This document shows positions 41,516 to 54,046 of a DNA stretch of 64,000 nucleotides, in pieces. Source of the stretch: Heloderma charlesbogerti (taxonomy: Eukaryota > Chordata > Lepidosauria > Squamata > Helodermatidae). The stretch spans positions 1,249,501 through 1,313,500 of the forward strand of contig JANEZZ010001959.1 of assembly GCA_026122225.1 (NCBI GenBank). Reading direction: 5' to 3'. The first letter of the stretch is position 1. Each line of letters starts with the position of its first letter. The position numbers and the translations under genes were made by a program. Below the pieces are notes generated by a model. That model ran no database searches. It had not been told where the DNA came from and worked only from the letters and a program-made list of their open reading frames with translations.

Positions 41516-43080
41516 GCCTATTGTGGAGCTCTATTGTGAGGGTGAAATTTAGCAAGTGTATTCTTTTTAACAAAAAATGTGATCTGGGAAGGTAACAGTG
41601 AAGCACAGATTGCTTAGACATCCTGGGAGAAAACCCTTGTCTAACCCAGTATGATCAAGAAGGTAAGATCACTGTTGCAACGGAAGCTTGCATTATATGC
41701 AGGAATGGCAAATGAGCTGGAAGTACCATGAAACTAAGAAAGCCAAATCTAACTAGAAGGTTCTGCAATCTACATAACTAGAAGAGAGAGAGACTGTAGA
41801 TAAACTGTCTTTCCTTCCCCCTGGATCAGCCCCACCTTCACGATGACCAGGTAGTATAAATATTCATTGTTGTTTTGTCACTGAAACATAATTTTTTTTA
41901 AAATAATGCAGCTGAACCAAAAATAAAAGATTAGTCAAAATATGCAGGGCTACATTTGAGCCTACATTGCTCTCAACTTTGCTTGAAGTGTTAAAAATTC
42001 TCAGCAGCCCTTTCCTTGCTACTGGGAAGCTGAGATGCTTAAAATAGGACTGTTTAAAATGACAGTTTCTAGATGGATGGTGAAGAGTTGATGGGCTTGT
42101 CACTTTTGTGGGATAGAGGGCAGATCAGCCAACTGCAGCACTGGTCACATCTAGTATTGAACTTTAAGGAAGCTGTAAAGCTGTCCACCCACCAGTCTAA
42201 ATCTCAAATTTTGCCATTACCTCTCCTGAGATCAGTAAACTGTGGGCTGACTGATATGTTATAGCACTCGTGTAAGACTTGCTTCCCTGGATCTTCTTCC
42301 CATATCATTCTACTAATGGTTGGATGACATACTTATCTGGGCAGAGTGAATGATATGATTCCATTCCAACAAAATATGTCCCTCTCTCCTAGTTGGAGGA
42401 TGCTTGTACTCTCCTTTACATGTTAAGACTAGAACCCCACCCTTTAAATGTAAATGGAATAGGCGCATGGACAAAATGCAGATGGCTGCCCTGTCACACA
42501 TAGTTTAGCTCCTAGAAGTCGCGTGGTTTCATTTTATGTTGAAACATGAACCTTCCAAACTAGTGGCATTCTTGGTTCTAAGATGCTTAAGTTGATAAAT
42601 AAGCCACTTATTGAATATTTATTTCATTTCTGCCAACTACAACCTTTCAGAAGAAACATTCTTAACATTTCATGGAAACAAATGTGAAGTAATACCACTC
42701 AGCGGTGGAAAAACTGCTGCCATTATTTCATTTTTACAGGCAACTCCACGTTTTTAGCTTACATTAGAAAGAATAGCAAACGTGTCATAGCATGATTTAT
42801 TACACTTAGTAGTGGGTGTAATAAGATCATTTTGTGTGAATAGGAAATAACCCCCTCATATTCTCAGCATCAGTAATATTCTTACAAAATCAACATTACC
42901 CTAATAGGTTTAGTTTCATTCTTTTCATCGTTTTTCCGTGGATCATAATTATAATCAATAGATGTGATATTTTCTGAAAATGATACATGTGTGAAAACTG
43001 TGCAGGAACTTTTAAAAAGAAGAAGTTGATACACTTATATGATCTTTTACTTAATGTACATTTGTCCACAAGTAGCCCAG
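41516..43080. other. Stretch without a recognised feature
   Basis: AT-rich with no repeat I can name and no ORF with a domain. Confidence 0.4.
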
Positions 43081-43082
43081 AG

Positions 43083-43205
43083 CAGCCTTTCCCAACCTAG
43101 TGCCATCCAGATGTTTTGGACTATGACAGAAGCATTGGCCATGCTGGCTGGGGCTGATGGGACTTGATGTCTGAAACACCTGGAGGGCACCAGGTTAGGG
43201 AAAGT
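43083..43205. repeat. MITE family A copy
   Basis: GCAGCCTTTCCCAACCTAGT and GGGCACCAGGTTAGGGAAAG are its inverted ends. Confidence 0.85.
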
Positions 43206-43321
43206 TAATCTAAAGGGTAGACCAGGGCTGCTCAACTTGTGATCCACAAAGCTGAAAATAGGCAATCGGCCACATATAGGAAACTCACGATTTTTCACCT
43301 AAAGTGAAAAAAATATGAACT

Positions 43322-43525
43322 AGGAGAAAAGAAGAAGAGTCCTATTGGATTATGGACCATATCAAAGGTCCATCTAATCCAGCATTCTGTTTTCCACAGT
43401 GGCCAGTCAGATGCCTCCAGGAAGCCCATAAGCACAACATAAAGATAATAGCCCAGCTCCACTGTTCTATTTTATTATCATAACTCATAGCCACTGACAG
43501 ACCTCCACGGATGTAGTGGAGCCAG
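43322..43525 (-). repeat. CR1/L3-type LINE 3' region
   Basis: AAAGGTCCATCTAATCCAGC, CACAGTGGCCAGTCAGATGC and AGGAAGCCCATAAGCACAAC match the same family as 4362-4540. Confidence 0.55.
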
Positions 43526-43740
43526 GGCTCTCAGTGAAGCAGCACTGGCACTTTTACATTAGCAGGGACGCTGATGTCCTCTGCCACCTGACACCCCCCT
43601 CAGAATTCCCTGTTCCCTCTAAGCTTTGCTGCAGCTTGGCAGGGATGGGTAATTAGTTTTGTACCAACAATGTTGTAATGCAAACTATTTGGGGTGCCTT
43701 GTTCTTGAATGGGTAGTTAACACCCATTAGCTTTACCAAA

Positions 43741-44074
43741 AGTCCACGGTGGCTTAGTGGTTAAGACGCTGAACTGCAGACCGGAAGGTCGGCAGGACAG
43801 CAGTTTGAGACCCGAGTGCCGCGTGACGGAGTGAGCTCCCGTCTTCAGTCCCAGCTCCTGCCAACCTAGCAGTTCGAAAGCAAGAAATTGCAAGTATATA
43901 AATAGTACCGCTTTGGCGGGAAAGGTAACAGCGTTCCGTGCACCTCAGTTCAGTCATGCCGGCCACATGACCACGGAAGTGTCTTCGGACAGCGCTAGCT
44001 CTTCGGCTTAGAAATGGAGATGAGCACCACACCCTAGAGTCGGACACGACTGGTTGGGGACACCTTTACCTTTT
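43741..44074 (+). mobile_element. Sauria SINE, full length, perfect 14-bp target duplication
   Basis: The element is 334 bp. The head has a tRNA-type A box (GTGGCTTAGTGGTTAAGACG) and a B-box-like CAGTTTGAGACCC. The body contains GCCGGCCACATGACCACGGA and GACAGCGCTAGCTCTTCGGC. The tail is GAGTCGGACACGACT and CCTTTACCTTTTTT, shared with BovB LINEs. TTAGCTTTACCAAA flanks it at 43727-43740 and 44075-44088. Sauria SINEs occur only in squamates to my knowledge, so this copy is the best single clue to the organism. Confidence 0.95.
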
Positions 44075-45029
44075 TTAGCTTTACCAAAGAAGACCTGCTC
44101 CTGGTAGATATGAAAACTGCTAGAACTGTTTTGTTGATATGGATCAATACAACTGCTTAAAGTTTTGGACTCTCCTTGAGTAGGCGTGGCTATGAGGACT
44201 GCCATGATGAGTGCCTGACCTTCAAAATTTTACCACTAAATCACTAGTTGAATCGTCAAAGCCTGTGGTCATCATCACGTCTTGTGACAACAAATTTTAT
44301 ACATTATGCATTGTGCAAAGAAGTATTTTTTTTCTTTGGTCTGCTCTGAATCTGTTGGCAATTTTCTTGGGTGATGCAAGTCGTGGTAGGGAGAGAGACT
44401 GATTTTATTCATAACCAAGATGAGCATTTCCAGAGAAACCATCCTGGTTTCTGTTTCACGTGTTGAACTCCTGTCTGTCTGTGGTTCACAAGCCGTATCA
44501 CCATGAGAGTTTTTCATGGTTATAAGAATTCATCTGAAGGATGCCACTTTCCCCCTCCCACTTTTGGTTGAGAAATGTGTTGGGTTCACTGCACAAATTG
44601 AAATATAGGAGGAAACAGATGGGCATGTTTGGCCCACAGGAAATAAAAATGAACTCTCACCTATAAACAATGGGGACCTGATTTAAAATACTGAATATTA
44701 TTTTTTGCCCATAATTTTTTGCCCTTTATTGCCCATAAGTAAAGGGCAGAAAACAGCTATCTCCAGGCCAAATCCTGGCTCCTGATGGGTGCTATCTCTT
44801 CCCCTCCCTTTGCCAGATCTCTATCCCATCAGCTGTTTCAAGTTGGTGAGTTTCAGTGGAGAGGTAGCTGGCCGTGTTGCCACCTTTTGGGAGTGGGTGC
44901 TTGTCCCCTGTACAACATCATACTGGCCAAAACTACTTGCTTACCGCTGCCATACATGCTAGTACCTAACAGGGTAAATATTGAATGGCCTTTTCTCTCC
45001 ATAAGAAGCCTATAAATGTTTCCGATGCT

Positions 45030-46020
45030 GTAAAGAACAAGATTGTTTAGGAACCTGGAATGTCAGATCAATGAATCAAGGTAAGCTGGAGGTGGTCAAA
45101 CATGAGATGGCAAGATTGAACATCGACATCTTGGGAATCAGTGAACTAAAATGGACAGGCATGGGCAAATTTAATTCAGGTGACCATCGTATCTACTATT
45201 GTGGGCAAGAATCCCTTAGAAGAAATGGAGTAGCACTCATAGTCAACAAAAGGGTGGGAAAAGCAGTACTGGGGTACAATCTTAAAAATGATAGAATGAT
45301 CTCAGTACGAATCCAAGGCAAACCATTCAACATCACAGTAATTCAAGTCTATGCCCCAACCACTGAGGCCGAAGAAGCGGAGGTTGATTGGTTCTGTGAA
45401 GACCTACAACACCTTCTAGAACTAACACCAAAGAAAGATATCCTCTTCATCATAGGGGATTGGAATGCTAAAGTAGGAAGTCAAGAAATCACTGGGATAA
45501 CAGGCAGGCATGGCCTTGGTGTACAAAATGAAGCAGGACAAAAGCTAATAGAGTTTTGCCAAGAGAACACGCTGATCATAGCAAACACTCTTTTCCAACA
45601 GCACAAGAGACGACTCTACACATGGACATCACCAGATGGTCAATATCGAAATCAGATTGATTATGTCCTTTGCAGTCAAAGATGGAGAAGCTCTATACAG
45701 TCAGTCAAAACAAGACCTGGAGCTGACTGTGGCTCAGATCATGAGCTTCTTGTTGCAAAATTTCAGCTTAAATTGAAGAACGTAGGGAAAACCACGAAAC
45801 CATTCAGGTATGACCTAAATCATATCCCTTATGAATATACAGTGGAGGTGAGGAATAGATTTCAGGGATTAGACCTGATAGACAGAGTGCCTGAGAAACT
45901 ATGGATGGCGGTCCGTAACATTGTTCAGGAGGCAGCAACGAAATCCATCCCAAAGAAAAAGAAATGCAAGAAAGCCAAGTGGCTGTCTGATGAGGCTGTA
46001 CAAGTAGCTGTAGAAAGGGT
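45030..46020 (+). mobile_element. BovB (RTE-clade) LINE, endonuclease part only
   Basis: The frame 45071-46105 encodes an AP-endonuclease-like domain. GTWNVRS lies just upstream in frame, then SELKW (catalytic Glu, residues 24-28), VIQVYAPT (90-97), GDWNAKVG (129-136), QIDYVL (195-200) and GSDHELL (221-227). No stop or frameshift interrupts it. The similarity to the family ends near VQVAVERV (about nt 46018); the last 30 or so codons are unrelated. The reverse transcriptase is absent. Most LINE copies lose their 5' part, so a copy with a 5' domain and no RT must reflect a deletion or rearrangement. It is probably nonfunctional. Confidence 0.92.
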
Positions 46021-47385
46021 ACAGAGGGTATCACTTGGTGGCACTGCTGCTCTGCCCTTCCAGGTCTTTGTCCTGTGGGTACTGCAAGGTTCTATCTTCT
46101 CCTAAGTGCTCTTTTAACTGCTATATGCAGTTGTTGGGATGGCTTGTTTGTCAGTCCAAATGATGCATTTTCAGGATGCATTTTAGGGCTGTGTTTTAAG
46201 TGTACCTGTGTGGGGAGGGAGGGAGTTAAAAAAATATTTTTCAAGAAACTAGTTGTACATTTGCACTTTAGATTGCTTTTGCATGTGTTACACTGCTTTG
46301 GGAGATAGCTGTCTGCCCCAGGCTTTTACAATCTAAAGTTTGACAGTGAGGGGAAAAATAGAGGGAGGAAAGGAATGTGAGGGACACAAGTAACAGCAGA
46401 TGGTAAGCAAATACACTTATGTGTACTAAAGCTCAATTATGATTGGCGTTGAACACTTAAGGAAGGATTTTGCAGAAAAGGTGGCTTTTGAGGGCAGATT
46501 TGAATGAAGAAAGAGAGTGAAGTAACAATATGTACTGTTCTGGGAGAGAATTCCAGATATGCTGTAACCTGCATTTTTTTTTTTTTAGTAACTTGCATTA
46601 CTAAAATGGTTAGGATTTATAACGCTTTCAGCGGGCATACGTAATACAAAACTATTATTTTTACTGTGGAATGCAAAAACATTTGCATGAAAGTGAGGTA
46701 GTAACTTTTAGTCTTGCAGCAACATAATAGCCTACAAAACACCTGCCATAATTTAAAATCACACAGTAAAGTCTTTTTAACAATCATTTGTAAACTGGGA
46801 GAGGTTTAGTGAAGCATGAAGCATCTTCCATATGTAGCAATCAGCATTGAAAATGCCAGGCTGGGCTTGTATTGGGAATAATTGCATGTCCAGAGCAAAC
46901 AGGTTAACTGCTGCTGACAAAGCTTGTAAATAATAAATATGATTTACCATGCCCAAAGACCTTAGGGTACCTAACACAACATGATAAAATAAATATTACA
47001 AGCAGAAAAGCAGCATGGCTCACATACAGCTAGAGAAGATTTTTTCGAAACCACAAATAAAGGGTGAAGACTGACGTGACATTTTAAGAAGTCTGATGGT
47101 GCCACTGTGACTCTTGAAATGCATGTATATTTTCTCTGTCTCAGGGTGAGTTCTGTGAGCCCCCAAATGTTATGCAGATTTTGGGGGTGGTTCAAGGTGA
47201 ACCAAGGAAAAGTTGATTATCTGAAGGGGAAATGAATACTTGATTTGTGTTGCAGAGGCCTGGTAGACACCGATTGGCTAAAATCTATGAAATCACCAAC
47301 ACACTTCCCCTTCCCTAATCCCTGAGCAATTTTGCAACTGTTGTTAAAATGTATTTATTTATAATGTGAGTGAAGAAAGAATTTG
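46021..47385. other. Stretch without a recognised gene
   Basis: Contains possible old repeat text near 46300-46580 (GCCCCAGGCTTTTACAATCT) but no family that I can support. Confidence 0.35.
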
Positions 47386-47389
47386 TATA

Positions 47390-49125
47390 TGTGCCTCTGA
47401 AAACACAAGGCTGCAAGATATCAGTCTATCAGTCTGGCTCAGTCTTCTTCCAAAAGAGGGTCTATGACCCCCCCTGGCAAAGGCGAAGTACAGGCTGAAG
47501 GGGCAGGATTGCAGCTTGAGATCGATAGGCATATGGTCAAGGAACACCTAATTACTTTGAATGACTTCAGATCTCCAGGGCCAGATGAACTGCATCCTAG
47601 AGTAATAAAGGAACTGGCAGAAGAACTCTCAGAACTACTGTCTATTCTCTTTGAGCAATCATGGAGGACGGGGGAAGTGCCAGATGACTAGAGGAGGGCT
47701 AATGTTATCCCTATCTTCAAAAAGGGTAAAAAGGAGGAACCTGGGAACTACAGACCAGTCAGTCTGACATCCATCCCTGGGAAAATTCTGGAGCAGATGA
47801 TAAAGCAATCCATCTGTAAGCACCTTGAAAACAATGCAGTGATGACTCGAAGCCAACATGGATTTGTCAGGAACAAATCCTGCCAGACAAATCTGATCTC
47901 ACTTTTTGATCACGTAACCTCCGTTGTGGACTGTGGGAATGCTGTGGACATAATATACCTCGACTTCAGCAAAGCTTTTGACAAAGCGCCCCATGATATC
48001 CTGATGAGCAAACTAGCTCAAAGTGGGCTAGATGAAACAATGATCCTGTGGATCCACAGTTGGCTACAGAATTGGACTCAAAAGAGTGCTTATCAATGGG
48101 ATCTTCTCAAACTGGGGAGGGGTAACAAGTGGGGTACCGCAGGGCTCAGTCCTGGGCCCAGTGCTCTTCAACATTTTTATTAATGGCTTGGAGGAGGAGG
48201 TGCAGGGAATGCTGATCAAATTCACAGATGACACAAAATTGGGTGGGCTGGCTAATACTTTGGAAGAAAGAAACAAAATTCAAGGTGATCTGGATAGACT
48301 GGAGCGCTACGCAGAAAACAACAGAATGACATTGAATAGGGATAAATGGCAAGTTCTGCACCTAGGAAAAAGAAACCAAATGCACAGTTACAAGATGGGG
48401 GATACGTGGCTCAACAACACTACAGGCGAGAAGGATCTTGGAATTGTTGTCGATCACAAGCTGAATATGAGCCAACAATGTGATGTGGCTGCAAAAAAGG
48501 CCAATGCCATTTTGGGCTGCATTAATAGAAGCATAGCTTCCAAATCCCGGGAAGTCCTAGTTCCCCTCTACTCAGCACTGGTTAGGCCTCATCTGGAGTA
48601 CTGTGCCCAGTTCTGGGCACCACACTTAAGAAGGATGCAGACAAACTGGAGAGGGTTCAGAGAAGGGCAACAAAGATAATCAGGGGACTGGAAACAAAGC
48701 CCTATGAAGAGAGACTGAAAGAACTGGGCATGTTTAGCCTTGAGAAGAGAAGACTGAGGGGAGATATGATAGCTCTCTTCAAGTACTTGAAAGTTTGTCA
48801 CAGAGAAGAAGGCCAGGATCTCTTCTCGATCATCCCAGAGTGCAGGACATGGAATAATGGGCTCAAGTTACAGGAAGCCAGATTCCAGCTGAACATCAGG
48901 AAAAACCTCCTGACTGTTAGAGCAATACGACAATTACCTGGGGAGGTGGTGGGCTCTCCCACACTGGAGGCCTACAAGACGAGGCTGGACAGCCATCTGT
49001 CAGGGATGCTCTGACCTGGATTCCTGCATTAAGCAGGGGGTTGGACTTGATGGCCTTGTAGGCATTGACTTGATGGCCTTGTAGGCACCTTCCAACCCTA
49101 CTATTCTATGATTCTATTTACTCAT
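47390..49125 (+). mobile_element. CR1 LINE, reverse transcriptase region to 3' end
   Basis: Fragments in shifting frames read SPGPDELHPRVIKELAEEL, NYRPVSLTSIPGKILEQ, SQHGFVRNKSCQTNLISLF, IYLDFSKAFDKAPHDIL, TSGVPQGSVLGPVLFNIFIN, KFTDDTKLGG and RPHLEYCAQFWAPH. The catalytic motif reads F-T-D-D rather than F-A-D-D. A TAG at 47688-47690 and frameshifts near 48080 and 48640 break it. The 3' end is ACTATTCTATGATTCTATT, typical for CR1. It is a pseudogene copy. Confidence 0.92.
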
Positions 49126-49149
49126 CCCCTGTAGAACTGCCTGACTACT

Positions 49150-49295
49150 TAAAGATTAAAAAAAATATATCAGTGGATAAAGTTTATCCACTAAACTTAG
49201 TTTATCTAAAGACTAAACTTTAAGATTAAAGTTTAGTTTATCCACTAAACTTTAATCTTAGTGGATTAAATCCACTAAACTTAGTGGATAAAGTA
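49150..49295. repeat. AT-rich palindrome cluster
   Basis: AGTGGATAAA-G-TTTATCCACT (49172-49192) is a perfect hairpin. GTTTATCCACTAAACTTTAA, GGATTAAATCCAC and ACTTAGTGGATAAAG supply several more mutually inverted copies of GTGGATAAA and CTAAACTTT within about 130 bp. Confidence 0.9.
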
Positions 49296-49299
49296 GCAC

Positions 49300-49615
49300 T
49301 CTGGGGGAAAGTGACCATGTTATACTTGAGTTCTTGCTTCTAAAGGCAGCAGGATATGGAATAATGGGCTCAAGTTACAGGAAGCCAGATTCTGGCTGAA
49401 CATCAGGAAAAACTTCCTGACTGTTAGAGCAATACGACAATGGAACCAATTACCTAGGGAGGTGGTGGGCTCTCCCACACTACAGGCATTCAAGATGAAG
49501 CTAGACAGCCACCTCTCAGGGATGCTTTGACTTGGATTCCTGCCTTAAGGAGGGGGTTGGACTCGATGGTCTTATAGGCCCCTTCCATCCTTAGTATTCT
49601 ATGATTCTATGATGA
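49300..49615 (+). repeat. CR1 LINE 3' end
   Basis: ATAATGGGCTCAAGTTACAG, AACATCAGGAAAAACTTCCT, GGAGGTGGTGGGCTCTCCCA and the terminal TATTCTATGATTCTATGATG define the CR1 3' end. It closely resembles the copy ending at 49125. Confidence 0.88.
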
Positions 49616-50000
49616 TGCAGAAACATACTTTATTCCTGTAACAAGGTTAAAACTCCTCAAGCAAAGCTACCCCTCAATTTTGTTCTGTTTACCTTGCTAT
49701 CTGGATTGTTGATATACTCCAAATTAGAGTAAATTGCTCTGACAATGCATCCCAATCCTATAGCTATTATCAAATTGTCTTCAAAACCTTTTAAACAAAT
49801 GTTCTTGCAAGTTTAAAAACACACAGGAAAGGCATCATCAAAGAGAAAGATAATTGAGTTTTTTTCCCCCTAAAAATAAGAGACTGCAGTAACGATGCAT
49901 TGCAATTGTAAACATTGTTGTGTTGAGTCTCATGGCCCATTTGAGCTTATTATTATATCTTTGGTAGAGGCCAGTGCTTAGAGGGGCTGGAGACAGCTAT
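49616..50000. other. Stretch without a recognised feature
   Basis: AT-rich unique-looking sequence. Confidence 0.4.
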
Positions 50001-50002
50001 TC

Positions 50003-50343
50003 TCACGATCACGGTAGGGGAAGTAATCCACAGTGGCTTATTTCCCCTGCTGCATGTACTGGTCACCTGCTAAGGGAGTGAGCATAATTACTCTCAGAAG
50101 CACAGCTTCTCATGTCGTGCGAACCCTGCCAGGGTAGCTTGTTGCCATGGTTAACAAGCCATCAAGAACCCATTGGCTGTTGTAGGGTTCTGGAGTGGCT
50201 TGTTACCTACGGCAGCAAGCCACCCTGGCTGGGTTCACACAACACAGGAAGCTGCTGTGCCAAGGGTAATTATGCAAATCCCAGTGGCATGAGTGGCGCG
50301 GGGAACAAGCCATGGTGGCTTATTTCCCCAGCCGTGATCTTGC
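50003..50343. mobile_element. Inverted-repeat MITE
   Basis: The left end GATCACGGTAGGGGAAGTAA is mirrored by the right end TTATTTCCCCAGCCGTGATC. TGGCTTATTTCCCC also occurs twice inside in the same orientation (50035 and 50315), each forming a small hairpin with the preceding GGGGAA. Confidence 0.75.
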
Positions 50344-50353
50344 AAACAAACAC

Positions 50354-51103
50354 AATGGCTTGGATCCTAAGGTCAGTTAACTTAAAGAAGTTTGTAGCAT
50401 GTAGGTTTTATTATCCCTACTAACTCCTGACCCCACCCCCCAACCACCTCTGGGATGTTGGGAGGCCCTCCTGAACATTGTGGGATGAGGCACAAGGGCC
50501 TGCTGGGCCCCAGATTTTCCTCTCCCAGTAGCCCCACACAGCCTGCCCCACATTGTTCAGGAGTGGCCCCTGACCTTCCAGTGAGGCTTTTCAGGAGGTA
50601 CTGATGCTTGCATAGGGGGAAGGGGATGGAAAACATCCCCTCTGTGAACTTCCATAGGGGTGTAGTCCTTAGGACTGACCCTGCTAGACAGAGGCTCCAG
50701 TCTCTGAGTCCTCCATCTATCTTAAGCCCTGCTGGCCAGAGCCGGGCAAGGTGGAAGGAGGAGCAGAGGTTTTTATGGCCTCCACATCCTCTGGTTTTGC
50801 ATTTAGAGCTAAATAAGATTCTGAGTCCATCTAGCTCACCAGCCTGGCTGTGGGTGGGGATGAGAACTGAGAGGCTTGTGTTTCCAGTGGAGCCATGTCC
50901 TCTTTCCTCCCTGTCCATAGTCTTGCCCCATAAATGCCCATCTGCTCCCCTTTTGAGGTCATGACACTGACTTTGGGGGCGGGAGTTACTGTGGAACTTT
51001 CCATGGCAGCTGGGAGGGGTTGGGTGGGAAATCTGAGTGGGGACAAAGTCTAGGGGCTGTATGATTGCTCTCTAAATTAACTTACCTTACGATCCAAGCC
51101 AAT
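50354..51103. mobile_element. MITE-like element with 25-bp inverted ends
   Basis: TGGCTTGGATCCTAAGGTCA and GTTAA at the left match the reverse complement of the right end (TTAACTTACCTTACGATCC followed by AAGCCA) at 23 of 25 positions. The right part contains an H1-type end (GATTGCTCTC-TAA at 51063-51075), so it may be composite. The 178-codon minus ORF inside shows no domain. Confidence 0.65.
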
Positions 51104-51740
51104 ATTTTTTCCAGAGAATTGAAGGTGGTATGAGAGAGCCATTGATGTTTGTGGAGTGTACAATCATTTGTTTTGTCCCTCCTAAGTTTAGTTCTTGCTA
51201 AGATAGCAGACCTGTGTCTTGACTGAACTGCTGCAGAAAGCTGCTGACATGATTGAATGATCCTCCCTTCAAAAAATTCCTTCCACATAGAAAGCTAGGT
51301 GTTGGAAAGAAGAGTTCTGACCTACCTTTGTCCCTGGCATGTTATTTTTCACATGCAGGCAAATTCCTTGGTACGATTCTTTCAGGCAGGTCAGCCCCAA
51401 CTTGCAATCTGAAGAGGTAGAGCCCAGTCACGGGTTTTCCACCTGTGAAAACTAGTCCAGATTCTTATGTGTGCTATTTTTTTGCTAATTTAAGAAATAT
51501 GTTGAACTGGGATTAGAAAAAATGATCACAATACAGAGTACAGCATTAGTGTGCAGTCAGCCATACGGGCATATTTCTCACTTCTATTTCTTCTGATAGC
51601 AATTCCTTCAACCATCTGTTAATGCAACTCCTTTTATGAACTTAGGAATCAAATGTTCTTTCTGTTTCCATGCTTCCAAGGACTTTTGCTTTAATGGTGC
51701 TCTATCTCCCTCCTCCCCTTCAAATATAAAATAGGACTTA
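51104..51740. other. Stretch without a recognised feature
   Basis: No gene or named repeat is seen. Confidence 0.4.
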
Positions 51741-51744
51741 AAGA

Positions 51745-53850
51745 TAAAAGAAGATGAGTGAGAAGACTACTGGAGCTACGTTGGCAAAAAAACTCGATCA
51801 AACACGGGCTAGAGCCTATTTGAAGGCCGATTCTGTGGTAATATGAGCAGCAAAGAAAATATTTTTTCTGCCACTATTGCATCTGCAAAGAGCTGTCCAG
51901 CGGAGCTGTTTCGAGTGGTTAGGGGTCTCTTACACGCTAGCCTGCAAGAGGATAATTTAAACCCCTCGACATCCTGCTGTGAACAATTTGCTCAGCACTT
52001 TGCAGACAAAATCGCTTGGATCCACTCTGACTTGGACACTATAGTTGCTACAGACCCAGTGGATGTAACTTGGCCCCTGCTTGTCCGATGTTGTTGGATA
52101 CTTTTCAATTTGTATAGCCTGAGGATGTGGACAGGATCCTTGGAGAGGTGAGAGCCACCACGTGTGTTCTAGATCCTTGCCCTTCCTGGCTCATAAAAGC
52201 AGCCAGGGGTGGACTGGCCGAGTGGGTAAGGGGGGTGGTTAATGCCTCCCTTAGGCAAGGCAGAGTTCCAGCCTGCTTGAAGGAGGTGGTGGGTGAAACC
52301 TTTGTTTAAAAAAAAAAAAAAAGCCCTCCCTGATTATCGGCCAGTCTCCAATATTCCATTTCTGGGCAAGATATTCGAGCGCGTGGTGGCCTCTCAACTC
52401 CAGGGATTCCTGGATGAGACAGATCATCTTGATCCATTTCAGTCTGGCTTCAGACCCAGTTATGGGACAGAAACAGCTTTTGTCGCCTTGGTGGATGACC
52501 TACACTGGGAACTAGATGGGGGAGTGTGTCCCTGTTGGTTCTGCTGGACCTCTCAGCGGCTTTCGATACCATCAACCATGGTATCCTTCTGAGCCACCTC
52601 ACTGGGATGGAACTTGGAGGCACTGTTTTACAGTGGCTCCATTCCCTCTTGGAAGGGCGGGTTCTGTTTTGTCCCCCATGCTATTTAACATATACATAAA
52701 ACCACTGGGGGAGGTTGTCCAGAGTTTTGGGGTTCGGTGTCACCAGTACGCTGATGATACCCAACTCTACTTTTCCTTTCCATCTAATTCCAAGGAAGCT
52801 GTTGGGGTGCTGAACCGCCGCTGTCTGTCGGCAGTATTGGGCAAACAATGGATGAGCGCAAACAAATTGAAGCTTAATCCAGACAAGACAGAGGTGCCCC
52901 TGGTCAGTCGAAAAGTAGATCAGGGAATAGGGATACAGCTTCTGCTAGATGGGGTTACGCTCCCACTGAAGACACAGGTTCACAGCTTGGGTGTACTTCT
53001 GGATTCAGCCCTGAGCCTGGATGCCCAGGTTTCAGTGGTGGCCAGGCGTGCATTTGCACAGTTAAAGCTAGTGCTCCAGCTGCGCCTGTTCCTTGAGATG
53101 TCTTGACCACAGTAACACATGCCTTAGTTACATCCTGTTTGGATTACTGTAACGCACTCTACGTGGGGCTGCCTCAGAAGAGTGTTCAGAAACTTCAGCT
53201 GGTTCAAAGAGCTGCAGCCAGACTGCTGACTGGGGCTGGTTAGAGGGAGCATACAACTCCCCTGTTAAAACAGCTTCACTGGCTCCCAGTCTGTTTCCGG
53301 GCACAATTCAAAGTGCTGGTCATGTCCTATAAAGCCCTATACGGCTCGGGTCCAGGTTATCTGAAAGACTGTATTCTCCCCTATGAGCCTACTCATGCCC
53401 TGAGATCTTCAGGGGAAGCCCTTCTCGCCATCCCGCCATCATCACAGGCACGCCTGGTGGGAACGCAGGAGAGGGCCTTCTTGGTGGCTGCCCCAAGGCT
53501 CTGGAACTCCCTTCCCAGGGAGGTGAGAGTGGCACCCTCCTTGATATGTTTTCGTAGGCATGCAAAAACATTTTTGTTCCAACAGGCCTTTGGGGATAAC
53601 TAGTCTGGACCTGTGAAAATGTGACGTATGGATATTATTTTTGTGGTGGTGGTTGTCTTTTAATGTTTTAATGTTTTTACAACTTTAATATTGATGATTT
53701 AATTATATTTTTAACTTTTGTACAGTTGTATTTATATTTCTATTCATAGGCTTTAACTGTAGAAGTTCTAACGTTGTAAGGCCACCTTGAGTCCCAGTAT
53801 TGGGGGAAAAGGCGGGATATAAATAAATATAATAAATAAATATAAGACTA
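51745..53850 (+). mobile_element. L2-clade LINE, RT to 3' tail, decayed
   Basis: Frames at 51843-52151, 52127-52309, 52293-52592, 52516-53106 and 53313-53603 carry in order [96 protein letters not shown] and [15 protein letters not shown] 13-A run at 52308-52320 accompanies one frameshift. The polymerase motif YADD is retained. The tail is GGCGGGATATAAATAAATAT. It lacks the endonuclease. Confidence 0.92.
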
Positions 53851-54046
53851 GGAAGCTGTAGTTGAAGTAGAACTGTTTAAGAATAGCCGCATTTTAGGAA
53901 TTGCTGAAAATATTATTTCAGACGCAAAGTTCTAGAAAATTACCTCTGGGGGCTTTGTAATAATCTTATATGTGACATGTATTGTTCTCACTTGCATTGT
54001 AACACAATTCAGTCTCTTGACTGTCACCAAGCACACTGAATGCATT

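Noticed and set aside
43741..43825. tRNA gene
   Set aside because: It is the tRNA-like head of the Sauria SINE with a SINE body and target duplication.
50382..50918. 178-codon minus strand ORF
   Set aside because: It lies within the inverted-ended element at 50354-51103 and shows no motif.
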